From Siderastrea siderea (Eukaryota > Cnidaria > Anthozoa > Scleractinia > Rhizangiidae), in contig OZ034975.1 of NCBI GenBank assembly GCA_964030785.1, forward strand, positions 39,498,569 to 39,562,568: 64,000 nt of DNA, given 5' to 3'. The position numbers and the translations under genes are program-made. The notes beneath the pieces are model-generated. The model made no database searches. It was given only the letters and a program-made list of their open reading frames with translations, and was not told the DNA's origin. This document shows positions 11,722-22,904 of this stretch, one piece after another. Within the stretch, counting starts at the first letter, position 1, and each line of letters starts with the position of its first letter.

Positions 11722-11993
11722 AAATTATTTAAATGATTTGAAATTATTTAAATGATTTGAAACAAAAAGTCCGTGCTCACGCTATTTTGCATTCAAAAAA
11801 TAAAGCTAAAGAAAGAAATACAATTTGCATAAATCTTAACCAAAAGTCATTACTCTGCTGGACTTTGCCGAAAAACTCTCAAACTTGGCAACTGTGGAAA
11901 ACCTGATGACCCTAACTCAGTTTTGACTTCAAGCATAAATCATCGGGTCACGTGACCAGTAAAGGCTTAATAAAGGTTAAAATTTTCAGAGTG

Positions 11994-12268
11994 AAGTGGG
12001 GAATATAAAATGAAATACAATTAAATCTTTTCGGCTGTCATTCTTTTTACATGCTAAAGGGTAATCATAAATTCGCCTTTTAATTGTGTCCATAGTAGGT
12101 AGGAATCCTACAAATGAGGAAAACAGGTCACGTGACTTAATAAATGCTTTAATCTTTTCTAATAAATAAAAAGAGACCACCTCACAAAGCGAATTCATTA
12201 TAAGCTCTTAGGATGTAAAAGAATGACACCCAGAAAATTTTTATTTTGTTTCATTTTATATTCCCCAT
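11994..12268. repeat. Small inverted-repeat element (MITE-like)
   Basis: The arm AGTGGGGAATATAAAATGAA at 11994 is matched in reverse complement by TTTCATTTTATATTCCCCA near 12249-12267. The interior is AT-rich with no coding signal. The target duplication is not obvious. Confidence 0.5.
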
Positions 12269-12829
12269 TTTGCTCTAAAGGTTTTAAGACGGAATCCATT
12301 AGGAAACTGAGTAATTTTAATTTTCAGTGGACAAAAATCTTGTACCGGAATAATTTAAAGCATATCGCATTCTTTTTCACATTTTTTGAGAGCTATGGAT
12401 GTAATTTGTTATCTGTAATAACCCCAAAGACAATTTCTTATGGGAGCCCGAGAAAATAAATTTCAAAGTTCACAAAATGAAATCTTACGCATAAAAATTT
12501 ATCTATTTTACCTGTGTTTACACAATTCCTGTGAAAATGTATTGGACAGTTTTCAAAGAAATAAATCTCCTGGCAACGACGGAATTCTACAAGACGACCT
12601 TTTTTAGAAAGCGTAAACGAGTCTTTTGAAAAAGGTGAAATGTCCAACTCTCAGAAACAAGCAGTTATCACTGTTATCGAAAAGAAATGTAAAGATCGCT
12701 GCTTCATAGAGAATTGGTAGCCTATTTCCCTTCTAAACGTGGACGCAAAGATATTATCCAAAGTAATTGCTACTAGAATAAAAAAAAGGGCTGCCAAATA
12801 TTATAACATATAGATTTAGCCAAGCCTAA

Positions 12830-14655
12830 AAGCGGAGCTCCACATCTCTCTTTCATGCTTATTGGCCCGTAAAATACAGTAAATTTTAGTTGTGCAGTTA
12901 TTCCCCAAGAGGTGAAAAACAGCAAGGGAAAACATGTGGACCGCTGACGAAACTGTGAGTTGGCTTATTTTTCTTCAAAAAGAAGACTTCAGCACGACTT
13001 TCACCAACAGCTCTTCTTGTAGCATTCTTTCGAAAGCTAGCCTATTAAGTTCAAGAAGAGTACTTGTAAAACTACAATTGCTAAAAAAAACCCACTTAAG
13101 TTGCCCCCGGTAGCGACTCGACAGACTTTTCCATGCAAATACACATTTCCCACTGATTCCAATACATCCCTCTGGCTGTTTAGTTCTGTTAACCATGAAA
13201 CATTTCCCGAAATCTATCTAGCTAAAATAAATAATATTTTCCCAGCATCAAACCGTTTACTAACAAAAAGTACCCAAAAACTTTCAAGCAAACGTATAAT
13301 TATCAAGAGAAAATGGCACAAGTTTTTTAACCGCGAAGTATTAATAGGGTGCTTTCAAGAACACACCCTGAACTAATTTTAGGAAGCTTTTAGAGTCTCA
13401 TTTTAGACAAAATAGACTTAAACCGAGAAATGCTTTGCTTATAATTACTTAAATAAAGATTTCATTTCGATCTGTAACTAACGACGCACTGAAATGGCTT
13501 AGCAGTGAAAAACAAAACGAACACGAAAACATGCCACGCTGAACTCACTCGCTGAAACGGCGATTTTATGTTTAGTCGCTAAATTGGGACAAAAAGGTCA
13601 TTCACTTCAAATGAAGAGACTAATGTATAACAATATAACAATACAAGGAAAATACAATATTCCACAACTGAACAAAAAACATAAGGAGCTTTACACTAAG
13701 ACTATAAACTTAAAAATGACGACAGAGCGACTCTTCAGGCGTTGAATACTAAATAACGAATTGGTCAAAACAACCCAATATGCGTTGCCGAAGAAAAACA
13801 ACCTACATTGAAAAAGCAACACAGACCCGGTCTGAAAATTACGCGCTAAAGTTCAAAAGGGAATTGAGCGTAATTAACCTTGAGTTAAGCCTAATATCAG
13901 ATTGCGCTCACTAATGAAAATTCCTTTAATGAATAAACACAGAGAAAGGGACAAGAAACCTTCAAAAACATGAAATGTCATTCACATATGAAGCACTTGT
14001 TTGCCTAGGAAAGCAAACTGTATTCAATTTTCCCCTCGACTGAAGTTACTCGCAAGCCGGCAAATGGGAACTACAAGGTAATTTCACAGCTATTTTAAAC
14101 AAGTTTTTAAAACATAATTTTCAAGAAAATTACCGTAATTTACTAAACATGGTAAGTCGCTCAATTAAACAAATTTTACAACGTAAATCCACAATCAAAT
14201 CTGTAATTTGCTTTACCACTGAACTGAAAGAAGGACTTGAAAACCTAAACGAAGGTCGCCGGGTTCTTTCCAGATCTTCTTAGCTTTGAAAAAAGCAATT
14301 ATGTCCTCGAACAAGGATTTCTTGCCTTCAAGCTCTCCAAAGTCTTCTATATGCGCCATTGAGATTGAAGCAATCCTTTTCCTTTTCGTGATGAACTGTT
14401 ACAAGTCTTCATTCCAAGAATGTGTTACAATTATCGTACTGATAATCGAGCGTACGAGGAACCAGCCGCCAGATTGCATTCCACCTCCCCCGGTCAGGTT
14501 GTCTTGGGACTCCCCTCACCCTCCCCCAGAGTCTGTACGGGCGGGCGGACGTACGCTGACGTCAGAACCAAAATTTCTGGGATCACCGGGTTACCAAATT
14601 TGCTTACCCATGGTGCTCCGCGAGCTCCGCTATTATTCATCACAACAAAGCGGAT
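12830..14655. other. Foreign, mostly non-coding insertion within the LINE RT
   Basis: The RT frame of the second LINE stops at about 12800 and resumes at about 14660. The sequence between has AGCGGAGCTC near its left edge and GAGCTCCGCT near its right edge, which could be short inverted ends, but nothing in it looks like a gene. It may be one or more non-autonomous elements. Confidence 0.4.
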
Positions 14656-14689
14656 AAATTTCAGATACGTACATCGGGGAAACAGTCCG

Positions 14690-15160
14690 ATCCATTTTCG
14701 ACATCATGGACTTCACTGACAAAGAAAATATTCCAGGTCACTTGATTTCTAGTGATTTTCAAAAAGCTTTTGATACTTTAGAATGGGCCTTTCATTTTGG
14801 TGACGAATTTATACGCTGGGTCAGGACATTTAATCAAAACATTTAAAGCTGCGTAATTAACAATGGCACTGCTTCAGATTACTTTAACCTTGAACGTGGT
14901 GTCAGACAGAGAGATCCACTTTCCCCTTATCTCTTCACACTGGCTGTTGAAACAACGGCAATTGCCATTCGAGAAAATGTTGAAATTAAAGGAATTAAAT
15001 TGGGAGAGGAAGAGACCAAGCTCCTTCAATACGCAGACGACACGACAGCAGTTCTCTCTGACACAAATTCTGCCCTTGCACCTTATAAATTATTAGAATC
15101 CTTTCAACACTTACCTGGGTTAAACGTCAATAGTTCTAAAACTGAGGGTCTATAGATCGG
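14690..15160 (+). pseudogene. LINE reverse transcriptase core (degenerate)
   Basis: Recognisable RT motifs are present across frames: DFQKAFDTLEWAF (motif A), RGVRQRDPLSPYLF (motif B) and LLQYADDTTAVLSD (motif C with the catalytic YADD). One stop near 14844 and frameshifts inactivate it. It is of the same lineage as the RT fragment at 56345. Confidence 0.75.
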
Positions 15161-15397
15161 GTCACTAAAAATAACCAAATTAAGCCTTTTGGCATCAAAT
15201 GGCCTGAAGAGCCAATCAAAGCCTTAGGTGTTTTTTTCACGTATACCCAAAACCTTCTTTATCAAACGAATTTCAAAGAAAGACTTGAAGATATCAAGGA
15301 ATTAATAAATATCTGGTCGTCAAGAGGACTTTCTATTTATAGAAAAGTAACTGTTATTAAATACCTGCTTCTTCCGAAATTTGTTTATATTACCTCC

Positions 15398-16194
15398 TTG
15401 CTACCCACTCCAAACAATATAATAAAAGATTTAAACCAATTACTTTTTAAATACTTATGGAAAGAAAAGGACAAAGTGGCTAGATTTTCAGCAATAAATA
15501 GTTATGAACAAGGCGGCCTTAAAATGCCAGATTTGGATTCCATGATTAAGGCTCCCAGGCTCGCTTGGTTAAGACGAATTTTCAGTGTCAACAAAGAAAC
15601 TTGGAAGTATTACCTTGAACATCTTTTGAAAGATTACCGAGATCTCATACTATTAAGCTGGAATTACGACATGCAAGATCTTTCAATAAATTCCCAGTTT
15701 TATTTTGAGTTCTCAAAAGTTAAGACGTTCTCGGTAGAACAAGAATGGCGCTGCATCATTTGGAACAACCAGGAAATCCGAACAAGACAGTCTTTTATAA
15801 AACGTATTCCACATCTGGAATTAATTATGTCAGTGACCTTCACTTTAATCTAAGTAACATTGAATCTTTTAATATGATTGCAAATACCATCGATAAAACT
15901 AATTTTCTCATATGGACTCGTCTGTGCCATTCGGGGCATTTCGACCTGAGACAAACTAACTGCCACCCTTCGATAACAGACCCCTCTTTTAACATTTCCA
16001 ATGGCCTGTTTGATATAAGCAAAAAGAAATCTAAGGACTGTTATTCAATGTTAGTCCGTACTAAAGCCAAACTACCGAATTACTCTCAGAAACTAAAGCG
16101 CGATTTCAATTTCACGGATGATCAATTAATACAGATATCCCGGACAGATATACTGTCCGGCTACCTCACACAGTTGCATTTGAACCGTATTTAA
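15398..16194 (+). pseudogene. LINE ORF2 thumb and downstream region
   Basis: Two overlapping frames (15398-15853 and 15745-16194) encode the post-RT region of Tx1/L1-like LINEs, recognisable by FKYLWKEKDKVARF and EQGGLKMPDLDS. A frameshift near 15750-15850 separates them. A 25-bp tandem duplication (GTTCGCAATGCCATTCTATT repeated) follows at 16212-16262. Confidence 0.65.
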
Positions 16195-16389
16195 AAGCCT
16201 TTCAACACAAAGTTCGCAATGCCATTCTATTTACAGGTTCGCAATGCCATTCTATTTACAGGTTTTATAGGTGTTATTGAAGATGAAAAGTGCTGTCATT
16301 AAAGATGTGTTTATTGTATATCGTGGTGTAAGATAGGAAAGATGAACGTTCATTCGTTTGTCTCACGATGGAATCGCTTTGAGTTGTTG

Positions 16390-16440
16390 CTCGTGACGTT
16401 TCGACTGCAATACTGCTAGTCTTCATCAGGCGATGAGGTC
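16390..16440 (-). ncRNA. Hammerhead-like ribozyme core in Penelope terminal repeat
   Basis: On the minus strand the order is CTGATGA (16423-16429), a stem-loop made of GACT...AGTC with inner GCA/TGC pairs, then GAAAC (about 16398-16402). These are the conserved boxes of a hammerhead core. A further stem TCACGA/TCGTGA lies beyond. The inverted copy on the plus strand near 17690-17730 has CTAATGA instead of CTGATGA and should be inactive. Self-cleavage is not shown by sequence alone. Confidence 0.45.
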
Positions 16441-16647
16441 GATTGTTCACGTGTCGTTATTTGTAGCATGTTGGTTCGTTGCTATTGGTGCATTTCGATC
16501 CTCATTATTATTCCGACTATTAGATGTTGTTCCCTCACAGGTCCGCTATCGCCCGTTCCTCAAACTCTTCCATGTAAAGGTTAGCAATAACCGCGGGGAC
16601 AGGGCTCCCCATGGCCTTAAAAGGTCGCAATTTGTATTTGTATTTGT

Positions 16648-16985
16648 CATGGTATCTTTTGACGTAGAATCGTTATTTACGAACGTGCCGATTGAAGGTG
16701 CCGTAAAGGCCGCACTATGCAAACTAGAGAACGATCGCGGTCTTGCCGACCGCACAAACCTTACACCTACACAAATTGCCGACATTTTAAACTTTGTCTT
16801 ATGATCCACGTATTTCCAATACAACGGGTCGATTTACGAACAAAAAGACGGAGCAGCCATGGGGAACCCTGTCTCCGCGGTTATTGCTAACCTTTACATG
16901 GAGGAGTTTGAGGAATGGGCGATAGCAACAGTGACCTATAAACCTAAGATCTGGAAGCGATATGTAGATGACACCTCACAACAAA
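16648..16985 (+). pseudogene. Penelope-like reverse transcriptase fragment
   Basis: The frame encodes SFDVESLFTNVPIEGAV, then GAAMGNPVSAVIANLYMEEF and WKRYVDDT, the A, B and C motifs of Penelope-like RTs. A stop near 16802 interrupts it, and the sequence jumps directly to the GIY-YIG region after motif C, so the rest of the RT is missing. Confidence 0.75.
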
Positions 16986-17040
16986 ACCATCAGTTATCCG
17001 TGAAGAAAAGAAACATTTATCATCGGTACTTGTTTTTCAT

Positions 17041-17673
17041 TTGTACGAAATCTCACAAAAGACAACAAGACCAACAGCCAACAAAGAACCTACGCAGGAA
17101 TTTAAATCTACTGCGGTTCTACCCTACATAAAAGGTGTATCAGAGGTTCTTCGCCGCTGCCTACAACAACAAGGTGTACGCACCGTCTTCAAATCAGACA
17201 CAACTCTTAGGTCTCACGTAGTGCGACCGAAAGACACCCTTGAACCAACTAAACAAGACGGTGTCGTCTATAAGATACCATGTGAGTGCTGCAAAGTATT
17301 CATGGGGGAAACAGGGAGAGCGATGCAAGAAAGGATAAAAGAACACGACAGAGATATACGGCTTGCTCGTACGCAAACCTCCGCAGGTTCGGAGCACGCT
17401 AACGAAACGGGGCATCTTCCCATTGGGAAAGAAGTTAAGTTTATTGATCGTGACCCTCACTGGTACACACGTGGGGACAAAGAGGCCATCCATATAAGAC
17501 TTCATCCTAATAACATCAATAGAGATAGTGGAATCGAAATTCCTGAAGCCTGGATGCCTACGATCAAAAAGCACAACAGGCGATCAACCACAAAGCGGAA
17601 TAGTCGGAATAATAATGAGGATCGAAATGCAGTAATAGCAGCGAGCCAACATGCTACAAATAGCGACACGTGA
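17041..17673 (+). pseudogene. Penelope-like GIY-YIG endonuclease region
   Basis: The 210-residue frame contains the GIY-YIG-type core VVYKIPCECCKVFMGETGR (catalytic tyrosines replaced as VYK...VFMG), followed by IKEHDRDIRLA, SEHANETGHLP and a C-terminal EAIHIRLHPNN. This enzyme cuts target DNA for Penelope-like elements. The C-terminal part runs into the terminal repeat. The reading frame is open but lacks a complete RT. Confidence 0.75.
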
Positions 17674-17787
17674 ACAATCGACCTCATCGCCTAATGAAGA
17701 CTAGCAGTATTGCAGTCGAAACGTCGCGATCAACAACTCAAAGCGATTCCATCGTGAGACAAACGAATAAACGTTCATCTTTCCTAT

Positions 17788-17968
17788 GAAAAGTGTTCTT
17801 TCTGCGAGACATAAACCAGAAACTCTACACCATCTTATGGTTCATTGTCCCTATTCGGAACAATTTTGGACCGATTTTAAATCTTATTTCTTTTCCCTAA
17901 CACGACAACGTGTTCAGCTAAGCATGCGAGACGTTTTATTTGGTATTATAATGTCAAATGCACCCTAC
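17788..17968 (+). pseudogene. LINE zf-RVT C-terminus, continued after the Penelope insertion
   Basis: The frame reads HLMVHCPYSEQFWTDF and FGIIM, the end of the second LINE's ORF2. Its upstream half lies before 16290. Confidence 0.65.
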
Positions 17969-18479
17969 TGAATTATCTGTTACTTGTTGGTAAACTATAT
18001 CTATGGTAATGCAGGAGAACCAAAGTTCTTCCCGATATATAAGGTTTGTTAATTCATTGTATACGTACTTTGTTTGCTGTATAATTTATCGTAAACATTG
18101 TTAAAGTTGTAGCTGTGTGAAACAATAAAAAAGACAAAAAATGCATGTCAGTGTTGCCTGAGTGGTGCCTGCGTATTTCACTATACATTTAGCTTCGTGC
18201 AACATACTGTCACTGCCTACATGGGCAGCGTGAAGTCTTCTCTTGAAGGATGTTCTCAAATGTGAGGGAATCAATGAACGCTTCTCCTTTTACTACAATT
18301 TCATCCATGACACTAAGGACGCCTCGCGCATGAAAGTAAGGAAATAAGCATAAGGGAGTATCGCGCTTGCATTCTGCCTATCCTTCCAACACTAACTTCG
18401 AATTCATCATGGTCTGTAAACTAGCATCACGCGAAGTTGTTTAACGTAACTTCTCATCTCACGATTTCACTACTAGAGC

Positions 18480-19235
18480 ACAAGAGATGTGTGGTTTCTT
18501 CCAAGAGCGGGGCTACCCATCTGACTTACTCCGTGAAGATCTGCGGGAAAAAACAACATTAACAGGCTCGACACCATCTATAGCCTTAGAGAGGAAAACA
18601 GCCAAGCTTGGAGGGTGCTATTGGTACTTACTTACCACTCCCCTCAATGAGAAAATCAAGAAAATCCTGCTTAGCAACTTCTGCATTCTTATCAACGACC
18701 CAGAGACCGGGTGGATCTTTACTGGCGCCCCGCTCGTAGCATATCGTCGAGATCGCAACATTAGAAACGTGTTCGTTCACACCACTGTTGGAAGTCAATC
18801 CGCAGATCCCGCTGGTACCGTCCCTTGCAACCATCCACGATGCCGTACTTGTCAACATGTTAGCTCCTCACTAATATAACTGTTGACGGTCCTAACTTTT
18901 CTAACAACATCAAAGAACATTTCAGCTGCCAGTCAAACAACTTGATTTACTGGATCTCACGCGGTCGCTGCTCAGCTCTGTTCATCGATGAAACCGGTCG
19001 AGCCCGTCGAGAACGTTCCAGAGAACACCTCAGAAGCATAGGGAAAAAAAATGTCCCGGTTTCCCTGTTGCTGAGCACTTTAATGGATTAGACCACACTT
19101 TGTCCGACGCCGAGATTCGTGGTAATCAAGCTCTGCACCAGCAATAACATCCACCGGAAAAGACTGAAAATGCGACTAATCTTTAAGCTGGAAACTGTGC
19201 GACCACAAGGGCTGAACATTGACTTTTCTTTCTTT
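18480..19235 (+). pseudogene. Second Penelope-like element fragment (3' part)
   Basis: The open frame 18487-18879 encodes the linker between RT and endonuclease of Neptune/Poseidon-type Penelope elements (FFQERGYPSDLL, LLSNFCILINDPETGWIF, PCNHPRCRTCQH). Downstream, in shifted frames, follow a degenerate GIY-YIG region (FIDETGRARRERSREHL) and the typical C-terminus ending near 19239. Several frameshifts make it a fossil. Confidence 0.65.
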
Positions 19236-19672
19236 TGAGACTAATAAATTTTTTGGCACTTTACTGCCTTTTGCTGCTTAAGTCTTCTTTTAGCCACACC
19301 TAATAGTATAATGTCAACGGGGGTTCAAGGAGTTCCTATTCAGCGTGTTGAACGTGCTCTCGCATTGGAATGGACTATACAAACCGGGTGTCCTTTCGCT
19401 CTGGAGCACGGAGCGGTTCAAGAGTTCAGCACCACACCTGCTACATCGATAAGTACTGCCATGTCGCAAATAGCCTTAACATTGACCTCGTCAACTTTCA
19501 CGCCTTCCTTTGTGATCCTGTGCTGGTTGAAATATTTCCAGTTAAGCCAGTTTGTTGCTTGTCCTCATTTAGGAATAATGCCCCTCTCGGCGCAACTTTT
19601 CAATTTCTCATTCAGTTTCTGCTGTATTGTCACTTTGAGTTTCGGCTTTTGTAGGACCACACCCTGGTTAAG
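19236..19672. other. Unassigned repeat-rich sequence
   Basis: Two overlapping open frames (19311-19736 and 19370-19654) show no domain I recognise; I cannot tell whether either is real. Confidence 0.3.
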
Positions 19673-20031
19673 GACGGTGCCTCCTTTTGTTACTGCGCAT
19701 ATGTTCTGTGCATCTCGGGATATTCGGGTTTCTTAGGGAATTTGCCTACTGATACAACAGTATTTTTGCAAGGGCTATCAGAATCCAAAAAGAAAATTGG
19801 GGGGGTAACCGCGCATTTTTCAGAGATAATGGAGCTTAAATTTGGAAAGAAATTGCCTTACATCCTTTGTATTTTAACGCTTTTTTTAGAATTATGGTTG
19901 CTTTATTATCTCTGAAAAATGCATGGCTACCCACATTTTTCTTTTTGGATTCCAATGATCCTCGCTAATATCTACTTTTTCCCCATAGTCATAACCTTTG
20001 CAAAAATACATCTGTATTAGGAGGCACCGTC
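19673..20031. mobile_element. Inverted-repeat MITE
   Basis: The ends GACGGTGCCTCCT and its reverse complement bound the element. Inner arms (19781-19830 and 19905-19952) are also complementary, with GCATTTTTCAGAGATAAT opposite ATTATCTCTGAAAAATGC. It carries no coding sequence. Confidence 0.65.
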
Positions 20032-20971
20032 ATCGGCTCATTTGGCGAATTCCTCATATTTTACCTAAAGATACCCTTTGGTAAAATGTTCTCAAAAATC
20101 ACATTTAAAAGTTATTGCGATGTTTCAATTTTCAGAAATTCACAAAAATCGAAAGTGCGGCCAAACTGCGGTTTTTCGCCTGATCAAATACCCAAAATTA
20201 CCCGAAGCATCGCTAGGGCATTGAAATAAACTCAATTGACGTCAAACGTGGCATGAATTAGGAACAACTACTCTTATGCATGTTTCACTTTCAAAACAAT
20301 TTAAATCTGTTAATAAAGAGATTTTGCGAGCCATTTTGAAAACACCTCTATAGAGTGCTGATAATGGCGGAAAAATGTAGGTGAAGTTTAACGGCATTAA
20401 AATGGCCCTGGTACCTCGTTTTGCGATAATTTTACTTTACAGCCAGAAGACATCATTACTAACTATTTTCCATGCCAAGTTTCAAGGTCAAACTCTGCAA
20501 GCATCTCTGTGAGAAAATCGAAAGTTTTATGTCATGCGTTCGGCCCAAATCAGGCAAGATTTTTTGATGAACTTAGGTTAATCAGCTTCAACAGCGCTGA
20601 TAAAATTCTAACGATAATATAAATCTTGGCAATTTACAATTGAACTTGAAAAATTTACCCACTTGCAAGTAAAAAAAGGTATTCGGGTGTTTTAGAGGCT
20701 CTTGAAAGTCTCATTTGAGCTGAAAATCCCTCCAGTGTAAGTACTGTCGTCTTGTATTCGCCTTAGGTGAATTTGTCAACAAGCGCTGTTGGCATTTCAA
20801 ACCGAGAAGGTTTCCAGAACTCTCAGCCACTAGGCCTTAACTATTTTCAAAATTTCGCATTTCAATCCGTTAGACACACAATCGCGAAATACTTAATAAG
20901 TTTTCGCAGTTCGCAGGACAGTTTGATCGAGTTGAAACACTTGCGATGATTTCAAGAGCACCGTCGATATC
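20032..20971. other. Non-coding repeat-like stretch
   Basis: AT-rich sequence without a convincing gene; I see no structural RNA or protein-coding signal. Confidence 0.35.
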
Positions 20972-21670
20972 GGGCGCTTTCCATTCAACCAAAAAGTCCG
21001 GAAATTCCGGTACAGAATCAAATGGAACGGAGATGTTCGCAAAATTCATTTAGAAAATTTTGGTCAACCTCTCGAGGTTGTCGCTTTTCACGGAAATTTG
21101 GAAATTCCGGGAATTTTCTGTTCCATTGGGCATTCCATTTCGCTAGATGCTCAGTCCCAGTTTCTCCAGCCGTGATTGCTGAGTGAAAATGGCGGCGGCT
21201 TCAGGTGATCTTAACCAATGCAGCGCGTGCGTCTTACCAGAGATGATTTTGAGTTCTTTTTGAGGCATCTCTGTGTTGACGACAACGGCAACATTGCACC
21301 TCCAGATGCTCCCATCAGTAAGTTGAAAACTAACCAGAACGACTTGAACAATAAGCTTTTAAAACCTTGCATCGTCGTGTCAGGATTCCCGCCATTGTAA
21401 ACATGTTGAAGCTTGCTATCTCAAACGTGGCTATATCTAAAAGATCTCGCTTTCTTAAACATAACCACGTCATCGTCGTCCTCCAGGATATCGTCTGTAA
21501 ACTCGAAGTCGTCAGAAAAACTCGGAAAGAAACAAGGAGGTCCTCAAGTCCGCCATTTTGAATTTGTCCCGAGCGGGAATGGAACGAGCCTTGTGGAAAA
21601 TACCGTTCCATTTGGTGCATGGAAGTTTCGGAAATGCCAACCAGAAATTTTGGTCGAATGGAAAGCGCCC
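20972..21670. mobile_element. 0.7-kb inverted-repeat element
   Basis: It starts GGGCGCTTTCCATTCAACC and ends with the inverted copy (GGTCGAATGGAAAGCGCCC), and the inner parts of the arms with GGAAATTCC and CCGTTCCATTTG also match imperfectly. Short open frames inside are shadows of the repeats. No transposase is seen; it is a non-autonomous DNA element. Confidence 0.6.
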
Positions 21671-22459
21671 ATCATGTAAACAAACCATTGGGCGGAATTC
21701 ATACAATAATCTCTCGAGGGAGGTCAGGATGTCAAGAGCTTTGGTAACGTAACGTTTATATTACGGAAGTTTTCGAGTACATAGTTCCTTAAGACACATT
21801 GCGTCCTGGGTAGACTAACATATCGACAAATTACATTGCATTGTAAGACCTTGCTGTAGTGTCCATGCGATAAGTACCTCATGTGGGACAATCTTGTAAA
21901 CCGCAAGGCACTATGGGTTTCGGTTGTTGTTGGCGGCCATATCGGACAGCATGGAGAGTGTAATTAAAACATGGTGAGTTCAGAGTAAATCAAGCGGTGT
22001 TGTGTGTCCATCCATCCAGGAAAAGTACATTGGCGACGAGGGTGTTAGTCGTTCCGCCTTTGTAAGTAGTTATTGTTGAAAATCCGCGTGTTAGAAAGGA
22101 GATTTAGAGGAGACATAGGGATAATCTAGATGAGAGCTCCGCGGGTACCTGGGAGGCGAGTCAGCCAACAGCGAGTCAGGCAGCTCAACCGTCCCAATGT
22201 TTGGCGACTGAAGTGTGAAATCTACCCTGCCTTAACCCCAGGGAAGATCCGAACAACTTATCGGTGCGTTGAAAGCACTGGAAGCGTTCATTAAAGCTGT
22301 ATTTGGTGGCGAAAGGGTTTTCAATTGATCGACAGAAAGTGGCACTACTGTCACACACCGCGGAAACATGGATGTATGTTTTTCTGTCTTGTAATTCGGT
22401 GAGTGACACCAGAACAGACCTCAAGACCCTGTCACTACAGTCCCCAAAAAGAGATTCTC
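21671..22459. other. No gene recognised
   Basis: Sequence between two mobile elements; short frames here lack family features. Confidence 0.3.
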
Positions 22460-22904
22460 ATCGTTTTGCCCTATCTAGGGTTCCAAAGCAAAGCAATTAC
22501 ACAACAGCTTAAGTCTTGTATCTATAAATTCTATGGTTGTTTTGACCTTAAAAATTATTTTCCCAAACACTCACCGAATTAAGTCTTTTTTCCCTTACAA
22601 GGACAGACTCAACCGTTCACTGACGTCTAAAGTTGTGTACAAGGCAAGCAGCTGGGACTGTGATGACTTTTACATAAGTAAGACAAAACGCCGATTACAT
22701 GACAGGAAAACGGAACATTTTAATACGCTTACATCAGCCATTGCAGATCACATTTCCTCAACGGGTCACAATATTAAATGGGATCACTTTGATATCTTAG
22801 CAACTGGACGTTCGGATCTCCATTGTAAAATAAGAGACTTTGTTGATTCGTGAATTACAACCTCCCTTGAGTGAAAACGTTGGCAATGAGAAACTTTTTC
22901 TTTA
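22460..22904 (+). pseudogene. Third Penelope-like fragment (endonuclease end)
   Basis: The frame 22533-22853 encodes IKSFFPYKDRLNRSLTSKVV followed by a degenerate GIY-YIG core (VYKASSWDCDDFYISKTKRRL) and TEHFNTLTSAIADHISSTGH; the C-terminal tail (SENVGNEKLFLYYS) continues just downstream in another frame. It ends where the DNA transposon at 22905 begins. Confidence 0.6.

Larger units (their letters stand above)
16291..17785 (+). mobile_element. Penelope-like element inserted in the LINE
   Basis: The element has long inverted ends: the sequence from about 16333 inward is repeated in reverse complement up to 17787, covering some 190 bp. Between them are a partial RT and a GIY-YIG endonuclease, the two domains of Penelope-like elements. 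The flanking word ATGAAAAGTG occurs on both sides (16281-16290 and 17786-17795) and looks like the target duplication. The LINE zf-RVT frame resumes directly after it. The RT is internally deleted, so the copy is not autonomous. Confidence 0.75.
11059..18140 (+). mobile_element. Second decayed LINE (L1/Tx1-like), broken by insertions
   Basis: Directly after the poly(A) of the first LINE a second copy begins on the same strand: C-terminal endonuclease (11392-11721), early RT (about 12550-12800), core RT (14690-15160), thumb and following region (15398-16194) and a zf-RVT C-terminus (17788-17968), ending near an A-rich tail at 18124. The part between 12830 and 14655 is foreign sequence, and the Penelope-like element 16291-17785 interrupts the 3' part. 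Many stops and frameshifts show it is dead. Confidence 0.7.
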
